64,000 nt of DNA from Fasciola hepatica (Eukaryota > Platyhelminthes > Trematoda > Plagiorchiida > Fasciolidae): contig CANUEZ040000161.1 of NCBI GenBank assembly GCA_948099385.1, forward strand, positions 2,294,001 through 2,358,000. The letters run 5' to 3'. Of this stretch, positions 1-11,990 are shown piece by piece. The translations under genes and the position numbers were made by a program. The notes under the pieces are model-generated. The model did not search any database. It was not told the origin of the DNA and was given only the letters and a program-made list of their open reading frames with translations. Each line of letters begins with the position of its first letter. Position 1 is the first letter of the stretch.

Positions 1-527
1 CACCGACGACTAATGCAATAAGAACAAGTGCCCTTTTGTCGTAATTGATCTAGATATTTCCATCGTTTGTGTGAATTGCATTGATCGCTTGCGTGTTACA
101 CTGATCCTTTTGTCCGTGTCGGTGTCTAATTCTCGATTGTGCTGAAGTTTTCAGTGGAATCAGGATAGCTTTTATGCATCTTGTGCTGACCGGTTCTCCA
201 ATTTTTGTGAAACGCCGCATCTCGAAATTTCGGAGCCCGTGAAAATGGTTTTAGACGCTTTGGTCTGTACCGGAATATTGATATCGGTGAATTCTTCCTA
301 TTGGGCTACACCAATTGTGACTCCATTTAAACGCGATGGCAAGACCCGCAGAATTTTTCGGAACTATCGTATTGCATTGCCTCAAGGTGTTCTCCATTGA
401 ATGCATAGTTCAAAGTATTTTTCGGAACTGGACCTGATAAATGCATTAATACAGTTGCTACTCGATCTGCAGTCTCCAGGTTGCAAATATTTGTGATATT
501 GAGACGATCGCGCGCCACACGTCAGTA

Positions 528-668
528 TCAGAAATCCACTCGAGAACTAAGACTATTCGCAACAAACGTAGCAAATGCTCCATCCAAGCTAGGCGCATCG
601 AAGTACCAAGAACACCAAGTGAAATGGCAACTAAGCGAAATTGTACTCCGCATAATTGTAATGCACAG
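528..668 (+). repeat. Left arm of a ~140-bp inverted repeat
   Basis: The reverse complement of this segment matches 1277-1420 along its length at roughly 75-80% by eye, with small indels. The adjoining piece, about 669-735, matches 2271-2345 in inverted orientation instead. The arms therefore come from a dispersed repeat present in several broken copies rather than one simple foldback. No protein family is recognisable. Confidence 0.6.
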
Positions 669-974
669 AAAAAAATCACCGAAATCACTGCGTAGTCCAT
701 CAGAAGTAACTCTTAGTTGATCGGTTTCAGCTGACAACACTCACAAAAATTCTTTAAATCTTCCTTTTATTATGTAACAATCGTACAATATATTCAGGAA
801 GGGAGTCGCGGCCCATTTGGGGATAAACGTTTACTGATATTCGTTTTACACACCTGAAAACCAGAAAACTAGATAGAATCTTCAATTCTATGTAAATGCT
901 CGATATTCGGTGTCGCAACGTTGTCGCAATTGCCTACAGTCAGATGAAGTTTTCGTTACAACGAATAAGGTGGA

Positions 975-994
975 TTTACAATCGAATACACAGG
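975..994 (+). repeat. 20-bp exact inverted match to 2552-2571
   Basis: This 20-mer is the perfect reverse complement of 2552-2571, and similarity continues weakly on both sides. With the 528/1277 pair it shows that the first 2.6 kb holds several inverted copies of a dispersed repeat. Confidence 0.6.
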
Positions 995-1276
995 TTGACT
1001 TGGATGATCCGCCTTAAGCACAACCAGAATGGACATATTCGTAGAACTACCGCTATAAGGTCTGCTAAAATGTGTTAGCATTTTTGTGTAATCACTACGG
1101 GGTTACTACAAGCACTTTCGAAGTTATGATTCGTAAATACCAATATCGTTGATAACGAGGACAGAGGGCTGACTTTTTGGCTGACAGCAAAAACTCAGGC
1201 TAGTTACTGCCATCGCCATCAGTAGCCAAAATAGGAATCTGAAACTGCTTGGATGTGACCAGAATTAGTTAGCACG

Positions 1277-1420
1277 CTGTGCATTACAACTGCCCGAAGT
1301 ACAATTTCGATTGCGTGTCATTCCAACTGGTGTTCTCGCTATTTCGGTGCATTTAGGTTGGGACGGAGTATTTTCTACGTTCGTTGCGAATAGTCCTAGT
1401 TCTCGAATGGATTTCAGATT
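1277..1420 (-). repeat. Right arm of the ~140-bp inverted repeat
   Basis: Inverted partner of 528-668. It starts with the segment complementary to the left arm's inner end and ends near a shared ATTTCAGAT-like outer end. Divergence suggests an old event. Confidence 0.6.
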
Positions 1421-1470
1421 CTAACATGACATCTCTATAATGTCTCGTCGACCCTAGTTTAAAAAAAGAT

Positions 1471-1536
1471 ATGGTGATAATCTTATCGTGTGATCTGCGC
1501 ACGACGTAAATAACGAAAGATCAAGATTATCACCAT
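1471..1536. repeat. 14-bp perfect inverted repeat with 38-nt spacer
   Basis: Arms ATGGTGATAATCTT (1471-1484) and its exact reverse complement (1523-1536) enclose 38 nt. The spacer holds a smaller TCGTG/CACGA hairpin (1486-1490/1499-1503). It could be terminal repeats of a tiny palindromic element or a chance hairpin; there is no coding context. Confidence 0.55.
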
Positions 1537-2571
1537 GGTATATGGAGAGACAATCACCAATCTACATGGAGGCTGGCATAGACATGGATGAACAAATGCA
1601 CTCCAATAAGTGACCCAACGACCCGGTCCATGTTAGCGAAGCAGTCGCATCAGTCAACCTAAGGCCACCGCTCACATTCACATAAAGCGCTACTGGTTGT
1701 CTAGCCATACACAATCGCACCTTCCGGCGCATGAAACGCTTCAAAGGACTGGGTTCACCCGGCTACCTCCAAGATTATCTTACTATCCCAAATGAAAACT
1801 AACAAACCCAAACGGTAATAAACCTAGATAGCCATAAGACGTAGTTAATAATGAAATGGGCAATAAGGTTGTTTTGGCCCTAAAAAACGAGTAACCTTTC
1901 TTTATTTATGAGAGAAACCGGCGTATCGATCTCCGGAGAGTGGTAGTTCGGTATTCGTGCTCGAGTAGATTACTGGGAACGCCCAACTTGCGATGACGCC
2001 ACCGGTGACCTGATTGACCTTTGCTCGTTTGATGCAGCATGGTGAATTTGCTGTTCATTGCCTTCCAAAGCCATGCCGGAACATGCTTAGCCGTTCGATG
2101 ACGTAAGTGTCTTTCCATTCTGCCTATGAAGTGCACATATTTTTGGTGTCTGTGCACATATGCGACATACATGCTCATACACTATATACATTTTTGTTGT
2201 CTGTACGTGTATGTCACACATGCGGTGTGGAAATGGTCCATTCATCAACCCGAATTCAGGTCAAAGTTGTCAATTGAAACCGGTAAGCTAAGAGTTACTT
2301 TTGGTGGACTACGCAGTGGTTGCGATGACTTGTTACTGGTAGTCACCTTTCCTTAAGTATGTTGATAAATTGTCCTCGCTAATACATATATTGCACCCAA
2401 TACTCACACTGATGAAATTGGACAGTTCATTAAAAGAGTTTTCAATTATCCATAAAATTGATCTGTGTCAACCCCATTTACATATGCTTAAACTTACAAA
2501 ACAAATTTAGTATACGATCGGTGAATATGGTTAACCCGACTGCAAGTTAAGCCTGTGTATTCGATTGTAAA

Positions 2572-2591
2572 AACCTGCCTTGAGGCAGGTT
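2572..2591. repeat. 20-nt near-perfect palindrome
   Basis: Nine-base arms (AACCTGCCT/AGGCAGGTT) are separated by only TG. The palindrome touches the 20-bp segment repeated in inverted orientation at 975-994, so it may mark the end of that repeat unit. Confidence 0.5.
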
Positions 2592-2853
2592 GCTCGCGGT
2601 CACGGAATGTTGGCCTGATTACATTTCCAACAGTTAATTGATATCTAAAATTTACATATAACTGTTTAAGTTGCAAAACGATAGTCCACTTTTTTACGAT
2701 TTTTTGATGATACTGAAGGAATATTGAAATGCATTGTAAGCGTTTGCCAATAATGTCACAAATCATGGGTTGAAAACATGGTAGGACAAACTCGCTTCAT
2801 ACCGGGCTAATTAAATTGTGATATAACTGGAAAGTGTGTCGGACAGATGCGGT

Positions 2854-3462
2854 TGTTGCAGAATGACGGCGAATTTGTTTGTTTAGCCGTATTAAAGTCT
2901 CGATATAAGTTTACGTTCCGCTCAGTACTATTCGAATTCATCTCCTTCATTCTTTCTTCTATTGTAACGAAGGCAAGACGGGTGAAGAGCACCTGTATCT
3001 GAGCAGTCAGGCAAGTTAAGCTGGTGGAACATATACAACCGTTCATACAACCCTTTTTTCCAGACCACGTTGTAGCAACATTGCTCCTCCGGCTGCGGTC
3101 TGGCCAGTTGCCTGCGACCATTACCTGAGTTCTTTTGCGCACTATTTCCGTTCGGCTGGTCCGATCGTTCCGGTTGACAGCTTGATCGGTAGCCCTTCGC
3201 ATGAGCTGTCTTGCTAGTTGCCTGAGATTCCACTGCGTCCCGTCTGCTAGTCCGCATGCTTCTTTTGTCCTCTGCAGAATGCTTTCAACATATTCATCGT
3301 CTTTTATTTGGTATGTGACTCTCGATTGATTAGCCTGACCGGTCAGATACTCGCATCGTTCTGTTGCCACAGCATTCCCCGATACACTATTTATCGAGCG
3401 AACTCTAGTTTGGGGCTAGAGCTTATTGTGTTTCCAGTACATCACGTATTCCTAGCTTTATT
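2854..3462 (+). mobile_element. 3'-end remnant of a gypsy family E copy, interrupted
   Basis: 2854-2897 resembles 7378-7421, the end of the pol region of gypsy remnant E. 2910-2968 and 3396-3462 resemble the two halves of the LTR-like segment 7782-7916. Here the two halves are separated by about 427 bp of unrelated sequence. I infer the 3' end of a second E-family copy with a later insertion. A 187-codon minus-strand open frame (2807-3370) lies across the join; its protein matches nothing I know, and I treat it as chance. Confidence 0.5.
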
Positions 3463-5289
3463 CCGATAACGCAACAACTGGGCGTTGCGGTCAATATTGC
3501 CATCACGGGTTCTTGTAATTTTACGGCGATGAACCCAGTGCATGATAAGCTGAAGACTATCTAGGACGACTCGAAATATGGTGTCCCACAAGGAAAAGGA
3601 TGGATTCAAAAGGAAAACTACCCATTTTGTGACTGTTTTTGAATTTCCACTGATTGTCAGAATATAGATGCCTACCTCCTTGTTAAAAATTTGAATTTCC
3701 CAAAATCCCCATACTTCTGCCATAGAGTTCGTTGAAGAAAATGATTTTGAAACATTTCTTACCTGTCACCCTTGAGGCGGTCGAGAGAACTAAGTTTTAC
3801 TCCTTGATGCGGTAGGTCAACCAGCCAATTCAGAAGTTCATTATTCCATCACAAACTCAGGCTTCCAAGTGCAATTTTGACAACCAGCTTCAGATGCAAC
3901 TTCGTGATAGACTACTTGTTGGGATAAATTGCCCTGAATTGCAACAACGCCAATTCCTCATCAGGGAATGCACGTTCCACTTCGTTAGGTCACTTTGTGA
4001 GCTGTGATAGGAGGTGCGGAGCGCCGTTAGCATTGGACCACAAATGCTGTTTAACGCTGTAAACCTTCAGTTAATTTCTACTCAACAGTGGCAGGCAGCT
4101 GAGGGTACTGTCAAAGATACCGAATCCACTCACAGTTCTCAGTGCAACGCTTGACTGTCCAAACAGTGAAATGCATGCTAGTCTTGAGGCTGAAGACATT
4201 CCAGAATAACTTGCCGATTCTCTAATTCGAAGTGTCATAAATGTGGCCAAACTAGACAACTTCAGTCTGTATGTATCTTCAACTGAACCTGTTAGGTACA
4301 TCCTCCTGACAATGTGTGTGTGTGTGTGCACCCTCTGATTTCCAGTCCTTCAAGTTAGTCCGTTCTAGTTCTTATTCCTGCCATCATATCAGCCGTATAT
4401 TTCTGGTCAACAACTGTACACGACATTCTTTCATGACGGACACTGGGAGTGTAAAGATTTATTCGAATGGGACATGACAGTTTAGCTCGCTATATCAATA
4501 AGCTCCTTTAAAATGGTTTGGTCATGATCCTGTGCTATCTATCATAATTTTTGTCTTGTGTTTATTAAACAGTACCCCTGTTACCCATGCGTTTAAGCCA
4601 CTAGTTTTCGCGCCGACCACCAACCCCCTGGCTTCCACACCCACGTGGTAATTTGTTTTTTCAATCCCAATGCATCACACAATCTTAGCCCTGTTTCTAT
4701 GACAGGCGTTGAAAAACTTTAGTTATCATGGCCCTTATCCGTTCTGATTCCAAACAGATTTTATCGCTCACATAATCTTTCTTCTCTCTTTTGGAATCTA
4801 TGTGCACTGACCCTCTGGTATCCATGATTCGTTCTGTTATTACGTCATAATTGCCTGGGTTACTTGGCAAAGCCCAAACGTTTGGATGGGATTATCTTCC
4901 TCCGTCTATCTACCTGATGTGTGAATGACTGAATTTTGACCATCCGTTTTGTTCTCCACCATGCTTGCGTGTTGTCCCTCAAGCAATTATTTCTGACTGT
5001 TGATTGGTCAAAATGCTTTCCATAAATGAGGGATTTCTTGTGAACCACTTCACTTGCACCCGCATCGCCGTCTCGATCGTTTCCTATCCATTGTTGCCCG
5101 GGTGTTTTGAAGCCTTTGTTGATTGTCTTGATTATGTAGTCGGCTTGCCTACAATTGGAGGTATGTTATTGCTATTGTTTGATAATTTGTCCTACCGTAC
5201 ACGTAGTAAAGCGAGCTTGTGTTCTCTGCTTTGGGACTCGGGGTTTGTTTATCTGCGAATAACTCTATTACGAGACGACAGTCGTGTAC
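3463..5289. other. No gene recognised
   Basis: Only short frames without recognisable domains. A short (TG)n run lies at about 4312-4329. The segment could hold the lost gag region of gypsy remnant E, but I see no zinc knuckle or other gag landmark. Confidence 0.45.
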
Positions 5290-7421
5290 GGGGAGTGTTG
5301 ACTCGTTTACTTATAACACGGTTTTAAACGTTTTGATCTCCCTGTACAATACCTTACTACCAGTTCGGTCAGAGGTATTACTGCTCATCAAAATTCCATA
5401 CTGGGATCGTGTGAACTCAGACTCATTGATGATCATTCAAATACTTTCACGTGCTCGTTTCTTGTGATTGATTCTGACATTTTGACCATCGGTTTGAATT
5501 GCATCAGCCGTACGCGTATTTCATTGTCACTTTTGTCCGAATCCCATTAGTCTTCCCTTCGACACCTCAAACTTGATTGTTCGGAAGCTTCTGCTGGTAT
5601 TATGATAATGCCCGTGAAGCTTGAAGTAACAGGGTCTCCCATTTTATGTAACACCGTATCGTTTCTCTCGGATTACATGAGCCAGTTAAGAAAGTGTCGG
5701 TCATTGTGGTTTCCAAGGAAATAATTGCATTCGTGAGTTTTCAGCTTGAGCCACTGCGATTGTGACCCCGTCGAAAAGGTTGGAAAGGCTTCTGGAATTT
5801 GCGTCGACTATCATATCACCTTAAACACACTTCTGAAACAGTCAATTTGCTTAACTCTCGAGCCGGAGGATATTATTCATCAGTTTCACGGTCCTAAATT
5901 CTTCTCAACACTCGATTTGAATTCCACTTCATGAACAGTCCCATGAACTGACAACCGTTGATACGCCTTACGGGTCGGTTTTTCCAGTACAATGTTAGGT
6001 TTCAGATTTGAAGAGTCTTTACGATACCAGAATGATATTGTTTTTTATCATATGTTTCCGTGTGGATGCAGTTGAAGGGGTACACACCGTATCCACGAAT
6101 GCCCACTGCACTATCAGGGATAATCGGCAACCAGCCCCTGGGATAAGGTCCCAATTGGTCAGGTGCGTCAGCGAGCCGGACGACAGTGGACTACTGTTTA
6201 CCACCAAAGTAACCGGTGATGTTGGGGACTCGAACCTCCGACCTCTGAGGTGGTGATCAAAGGCTCTAAATCACGTGACCACCACTGGTCGGTTGCTCCT
6301 GATTCCACTAGAAATGCAGATGAAGAACCGTTCTTTTCCTAACTTAAGAGGTTGCATAGACAATGTTGCTATCAGTCGTGATAATTTTATGTTTTCTACT
6401 TCCGTGTTCTCCTGTTTTGGTTATTTAGTTGCTGCACACGGCTTTCGTTCTGAAACCAAACGGTTTGCACTTCAATCTAATGCACTTTTCGCTGAAATTC
6501 TTTGCTGAATTATGTTCACTTTTGGGATCCTTCCAGTATTATTTCCGATTTGTCCTCAATTTCCCAGTCAAAGCTGCCTCACTCAACAGACATCTCTCTG
6601 ATCATTAGTGCATGAACAGGGCTTACTTAGCCTACTTCTGTCTGACTAGTGTGATACATTCTTGAGCAAATATTACACATTAGTCACTACTGGTTCACGT
6701 TTCCGTTGGCCAGAATTCTATTCTACCATCACTCCAACAAATGATTTTACCATTACGGCTCTCTGTAAGACTTTCAGTTGGGAACATGTTCCACACGCAA
6801 TCATCACAGATAATGGAAGCCATTTTTTCAGCCATGAAGGTGACCGATTGGTTGAGATCATTGGGTTGCTGTAATGTATTAATTCTGCCTAGAAATCCAT
6901 AATCGAACGGAGCAGCTAAGAATTTCGTTCGGATGTTAAATAATGCAGTGGTCTCTGCACGCACCGACGAGCTAAACAGGATTGTTTACAATTTCCTAAT
7001 GCAATACTGCGGTACTGTTCTTACGACCACAGGCGAGAGTCCGGCTGTGCTATTCAAGAATCGGGTCCCGTGTACACGTGTGTTGAGTTTGCAATCTGCT
7101 GAAGTTCTTTATCATCAGGAGAATGAACTAAGAGCCGGGGGCAACGACTTGTTCATATTCTCAATATATATGACGGTTCCTTACACCGTAGACATTAAGA
7201 TAAAGTCACTTTTATTGCGCCCATTTCCAAATCTATCTCTGATTGTGCTAATTCTGATGTTTCTGAGTCCGTTTCAGAAAAGAATGATCGCAGCAATCAA
7301 ACAGAACAAGTGCGAAGGTCCGAAAGATAGCGTAACAAAGAACCGCCAAATTACATTCAATCCGTGGCGGATGTGAAGATTGCAAATTAACTGCGAACTT
7401 GTTTGTTTAACCGTATTACAG
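5290..7421 (+). pseudogene. Decayed Ty3/gypsy pol remnant (family E)
   Basis: Broken plus-strand pieces keep the order protease, reverse transcriptase, integrase. A VDS-type protease site lies near 5300 and the protease C-terminal part near 5460-5530. RT starts near 5566, with GICVDYHITLN near 5800 and FFSTLDL near 5910. A decayed YxDD-like site (read as YQND) lies near 6030, just before a SINE. RT resumes at about 6294 (VSCFGYLV-like) and stops near 6600. RNase H and the integrase zinc finger are missing. The integrase core, with ITDNGSHF, spans about 6660-6840, and RTDELN...TTGESPAVLF lies at 6960-7065. Stops and frameshifts are frequent, so the copy is dead. Shared protein segments show it is related to remnant D at 50-54 kb. 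Confidence 0.8.
6056..6293 (-). mobile_element. Candidate tRNA-derived SINE
   Basis: On the minus strand about 6285-6215 reads like a tRNA head. It has an A-box-like TGGTCACGTGATTTAGAGCC, a plausible anticodon arm, and a near-perfect B box, GGTTCGAGTCC, about 40 nt later. A tRNA-unrelated body of roughly 160 bp follows, running to about 6056. The block interrupts the RT domain of gypsy remnant E, which resumes on the other side, so it is an insertion. Boundaries are estimates from where RT similarity stops; no target duplication is clear and no second copy was seen here. A tRNA pseudogene is the alternative. Confidence 0.55.
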
Positions 7422-7781
7422 ATTACGCGAGTGAGGGCAGTCGTTGATGTGTGGCCAACACGGCCTGTCCTTCTTAACAGAACAGGACTACCAGAGTGAG
7501 TCATGGTATGCGCAAGCGGTGCCTGCCTAGTATCGGGGTCAACGCCTGGGATAATGGAATCACGACCAACAGGACAGCAGACCAGTGATGTGGATTAGTA
7601 GAATGAGAGATTAATCTTGTCAAGTGGTGATTAGCTTCAAAACCGTCGAACAGTCGAAAGAATACGTTCCGTACAATGACTGGGCCAACACCCCGTGTAA
7701 CCATTTTGTTCTACGCTAATGAATCAAGATGGTTCAAGGGCAAAAGCGAAAGTGGGCGGTCACTGACCGCCATGTTCTCAT

Positions 7782-7916
7782 ACATTCCGCCGAGTACAAC
7801 TCGAATTCAACTCCGTCATTCTGTGTTCTATTTCGCTAGACCTGACCTGAGCGAATTCCGGTTCTGGGTTGAAGCCTACTTCTTGCTTCCAGTGCATTAC
7901 ATATTCCGGGCTTCAT
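7782..7916 (+). repeat. LTR-like segment of gypsy family E
   Basis: This 135-bp block matches the two halves 2910-2968 and 3396-3462. In that other copy it abuts the pol end directly; here about 360 bp (7422-7781) of unassigned sequence intervenes. Position after pol and recurrence suggest a short LTR, but I found no matching upstream copy for this element. Confidence 0.4.
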
Positions 7917-9199
7917 ACTGTGGATACAACGGCAGATCAGGCGTAAAACAATCGTTATGTCGTTTGTTTTAAGTTCTGATAATCGACTGGAGCGCAACAG
8001 CTAACTACACGGCAAACGGCTTTTTATTCATTGATTTTATCGTAGTAGCGTCAGCCAAATGACTCAGATTGTCTATTGATTCGGCAGAATAAAGCAGGCA
8101 TTCCGGTTCTACGGTGAGAAGGCTGATCACGGAAAAATCACGACCGCTCCGCTAATGGAAGCACGAGCATACGGCTGCATGTTGGACGCAATCTCTTTTG
8201 CTGTGCTAGGTTGGTTGGGACTTGTCATTCCGATCGGCGTGGACAACTGGTATAACTCGCAAGCTATACCCGATTGAAACTTCCGGAATGCGATTAACCG
8301 TCAATACGCCAAAACGCACACTTCCAAATCAGAACACTATTGCACGGAACAACAATGTACAATCGGCACCTGGCCACTGACGAAATCAACCGAATGGTAT
8401 GTGGTACAGTGTTTTTATACAATTACAAAAGGGGATAATTAGCCAATCAGGAGACGAGAACAATCGTTGTTCCTTAAGTATTGTGGTATTGTAATTGCTC
8501 AGACGGACTCTCAACCTTCTTTTTTTCTTTTTATAGATGCCGGCCTGTAACGGAATACACAAGAACATGATTAGCGTTGAACATGACATGCCTATTTGCG
8601 AAAATTCTTTATTTTGCCGTGTCCCAGACCGCTGTTCACTAAGTTTACGGTCTTTACTCATCTATCCCATCATCTCCTGCACGCATACAAGTACACAAGC
8701 ATTCACAAGTCATTCCTCGCACGCCCCGCACCTGAGACCTTTTGGTCAGATGTAATCCCTGTTAGCTCCGTTTGACCATGCTCGCTCGGCTTGTTTTCCT
8801 GCCCCACCTCTGATTTGACAGTGTGTAATTCCCAGACCAGTGTTCCGGTCCTGCCAAGCCAGTCGGCTTTGTTAAGCAGTAGGAACTGTGGTAGGCTGGG
8901 TTGGCCCGCTGGCCCTAGATTGTTGGTGTTTGTTTCTACACCATTACTAAGATACTGAGTGCCCGATGGACGTCCCGGAGAACGAGAATAATTGAGGTTT
9001 GTATAATTCGCAATCTTGTAGTAATCATTTTCATGAAGTACCACATATAGACGCAAATAAGTCCTACTTTGGGTTGGACGTTGCGCGTAACTTTTATATT
9101 GGCCTGGATACCAGACGTACTCTGCAACATTGGAAATCGGCTCGTTGATCTAGCAGTTGGTCATTGTCCAAATCATGGCTGTGTCCCACTTCTCATCAC
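7917..9199. other. No gene recognised
   Basis: Short frames only, none with a recognisable domain. The part nearest 9200 would be the 3' untranslated region or LTR of minus-strand gypsy remnant F, but I could not define an LTR. Confidence 0.4.
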
Positions 9200-10975
9200 A
9201 CCGCTCTCTCCTCTAAGACTGCATTGTGAACAGTGAAGTTCCTGCTCCACCGTCTGGGGTAACTTCACACTCCGGAGCAGCAGCTAGATCGTGTGGTCGT
9301 TGGTCTCCCACATGTGTTATGTCTGGTTTCAGGCGGCAAAAATGTGCTACAAAAGGTGGTTGTGTTGGGTCTTCTGCGGAAAGTGGCGTGTTGCATTTGA
9401 TCTTATTTCATGGACTATGAACGATGCCTCCCTTGAGTGAAACAGCTTCAGTGGCATTCCTGGTGTTAGCACCTGTGTTTGGTGTAAGACCCAGTCTCCT
9501 GGAGCTTATGGTCCACCGTATATTGTAGTGTCATGGCAATCTTTTTGATGACGGTGTGCAATTTGGAAGCTCTTGACGGGTATCTGGAGAAGACTCACTG
9601 CGTAGTTGCTGCACCACATTCCGCCACTGATTCCGTTGCTGTTAAGGTGTCGGTAGATATTCTTATCTCCCCATGGCCATGAAGCGTGGGGTATGGCCCG
9701 TTTTAGCGTGTACGCTGGCACGATACGCTAGCAGGCGTTTCACTATCGCTACATCCCAAGGAAGAGTATGTTCTCAATCAACGAATGCTTCTACAAGCTT
9801 TCTGAGCGTCCGGTTGATCCGCTCTGTCTTTCCGTTTCCTTGATGTTCATAGGCGGTTTTGTGCGATTTGGAGATACCCAACGTGAAACACAGTTCTCGG
9901 ATGAGGTTATCTTCAAATTTTGATCCTCAATCGGAGTGTATTTGTCTCGATACGTCCCACCTAGCTATCCAGTAGTTGCATACGGCCTTTTTAATAGTTA
10001 GCATCAATTCTGGGTACTGCAATCTCCTCACATCACTGTGTAAAGTGGTCCAAAATTACCAAAATATAGCCTTTTCCATTGGCAGTTTCCGGTAGGGGTT
10101 CAACTGCATCTGTTTCCACAATTTTCTTTGGATACCGTGTAAGCAGAGACTGCATGACGATTTACTTCTGACGTATGGATCTTCAAAACTAAACCCAAAG
10201 CGTGCAAGCCATGTAAACGTTTCTAACATTACATCTTCGATGCGGCCACCAGTATCGCTGTCTGACTGCTTGATCCATCTTAGTTTGACCGAAGTCGGGT
10301 AAATATGTAGTAACAACTGCCTTACTTTGTTTTCTGGGACAACAATTCCGGTCCAGTTTGGTAATAAATTACCCCATCCTCCAGACGAAGGTGATCCCAT
10401 AACATCCACAAACATCGGGTCTCCCAAACTGTATCGCGTCAACTTTTCTACGGATGGTCCCCCAGTCCCATCTTCCAAGTGGTAATACAGGTTGGTTCTT
10501 TTGATCCTCATGCCACTTAGATTCCTACGTAGATAGAAGTGTTACGCTCATCGTCCAACAGACAGTACATGTAGGGCGTGCCCCGTGATCTTTCGTTGGC
10601 ACCTGGATAATGCGTCGGCATTCCGGTGCTATGTACCTGGGCGGTGTTGACACCAAAATTGTATTCTTGCAGCCGCTATTGTCAACGAGTGATCTGACGC
10701 TTGGGACCTGTATAATTCTGCAACCACTGAAGTGAGGCGTGATCTGTGCGGAAGTGAGAATTACGACCTAGCAAAAAATGATGGAAGTGTTTAATGGAAT
10801 GTACCACTGAAATCATCTCTTGGAGTGCTTTGCAATAATTACGTTCAATTTTGGAAAGTGTACGAGTACCGTACGCAGAGACATGTTCCTTAACGTCTGC
10901 TTATCTTTGGAAAACGTTAGCATTGACAGCGGTCTCAATGAGATCGGTGTTTGTGCTCGAATAATTTGTATGAAA
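9200..10975 (-). pseudogene. Decayed Ty3/gypsy RNase H-integrase remnant (F)
   Basis: Minus-strand pieces give an RNase H at about 10960-10680, with TRTLSKIERNYC and FRTDHASLQWLQ. An integrase zinc-binding region follows at about 10390-10150 (IVVPENKVRQLLLH ... SCSLC). The catalytic core, 10100-9780, includes YWIARW, a broken IHSD-GSKFE and a GNGKTERINRTL motif. A C-terminal part, 9600-9300, contains AHRHQKDCHD, GDWVLH and a decayed FVAHFCRLKP-like segment. Stops and frameshifts are common. RT, protease and gag are absent, so the copy is 5'-truncated near RNase H. It differs in sequence from remnants D and E and from A and B. Confidence 0.78.
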
Positions 10976-11479
10976 CCGTACATTTGGTTGGATATAGTTG
11001 TAGCGGATAAGGTGATTTTAGGCAGACACAAAATGACAACCAGTCTGGAATGGGTCCGAATAAGCTCGATCAGCACTTGAGAAACAAATACGAACCCAAT
11101 GTCCAACACACCATTCACTAACTGGTCACACACGAGGAAGAACACAGACACCGGGAAAAGTGAGAAATCATCCTGAGTGCAAGGAGTTCTAGGGATAGAA
11201 CACAACACAAGAGGAAGGTAAAGGTCCAATCTCATTGGGATGTTCGTGCGAGTTTTATTCGATGGTATGTACGCCTGAAAGGTAACGGGACAGAGAGACA
11301 GAGTATGTATAAATATAATAATAAAAGTGGTAATGTCATATTCACATATTGGCCTTAGAGCCACTAATGCCAATAAGTTATTCTGTTTTGATGCGAACGC
11401 GAGAATTCGTCACCGTCACCCTCTAATAGGTTTCTGACGTGGCCGGAGAAGAGTCCAGAACACAATCACTCAAGATTTT
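10976..11479. other. No gene recognised
   Basis: A 186-codon minus-strand open frame (10813-11373) runs through here, but it reads the RNase H of remnant F in a wrong frame at its 3' end. The rest has no domain I recognise, so I do not call it a gene. Confidence 0.4.
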
Positions 11480-11990
11480 CGAGTGTATTCGAATGAAATG
11501 AAAAGTGCATGCTTCAGTCGGTTAACCACAGAACAATGGAGACCGAAGGTCAATGGACAGCGGGATCACGTGTTTATATTCTGACTGGCTCCCTAATAGA
11601 CGATTCTTCATAAAAAAAAATAATATCATTGTAAGGTTTTGATTGTGAAATGAGTCGATATTGGAACCAGTTGCCAAACTCCAATGGCCACTGTACGTTA
11701 CCAGGACCTAATGTGTGAAAGGAATAAGATGAACAGTTTCCGTAACCTTCCATCCTGAGAACATTTGAAACAGAGCTATCAGGGATTCCAAGTTTTCTGG
11801 CAGTGTCCTTGATTGATTTGTAGGGCTTCTCAAACAAGAATTTGTAAGTATTGTTGATTGTTCACAGGTGATAGCTGATCGTAGACGGCCGGATCGTTTT
11901 ACGGCTATGATGCTCCCAGTTTTTATTGGCCCTATAGCACCAGTGTAGAGCAGGTGGTTGAAAGGTTTCGGGCGACCTAGGTGACGCAAG
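11480..11990 (-). pseudogene. Tc1/mariner-type transposase remnant
   Basis: The minus strand carries a helix-turn-helix reading YKSIKDTARKLGIPDSSVSN at about 11825-11760. Next come a LGPGNVQWPLEFGNWFQYRL segment (about 11715-11650) and DIIFFYEESS (about 11620-11590). This matches the order of mariner-like transposases: DNA-binding domain, the linker ending near LEFCNWF, and the first catalytic block, usually FTDES. The usual aspartate is replaced and the frame shifts between parts. The other catalytic residues are missing, so the copy is dead and truncated. No terminal inverted repeats were found. Confidence 0.6.

Larger units (their letters stand above)
1..2853. other. Unassigned repeat mosaic, no gene recognised
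   Basis: No open frame here is convincing; those present are short and lack a recognisable domain. The stretch contains several segments that recur within it in opposite orientation (listed separately), so it is probably made of decayed mobile-element pieces. Outside these repeats I see nothing assignable. Confidence 0.5.

Noticed and set aside
2807..3370. 187-codon minus-strand frame
   Set aside because: No recognisable domain, and it crosses a join between a gypsy LTR-like segment and an insertion.
6190..6290. Functional tRNA gene on the minus strand
   Set aside because: The anticodon loop and acceptor stem do not pair properly and the sequence continues into a SINE-like body.
10813..11373. 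186-codon minus-strand frame
   Set aside because: Its 3' part is the RNase H of gypsy remnant F in the wrong frame; the rest has no domain.
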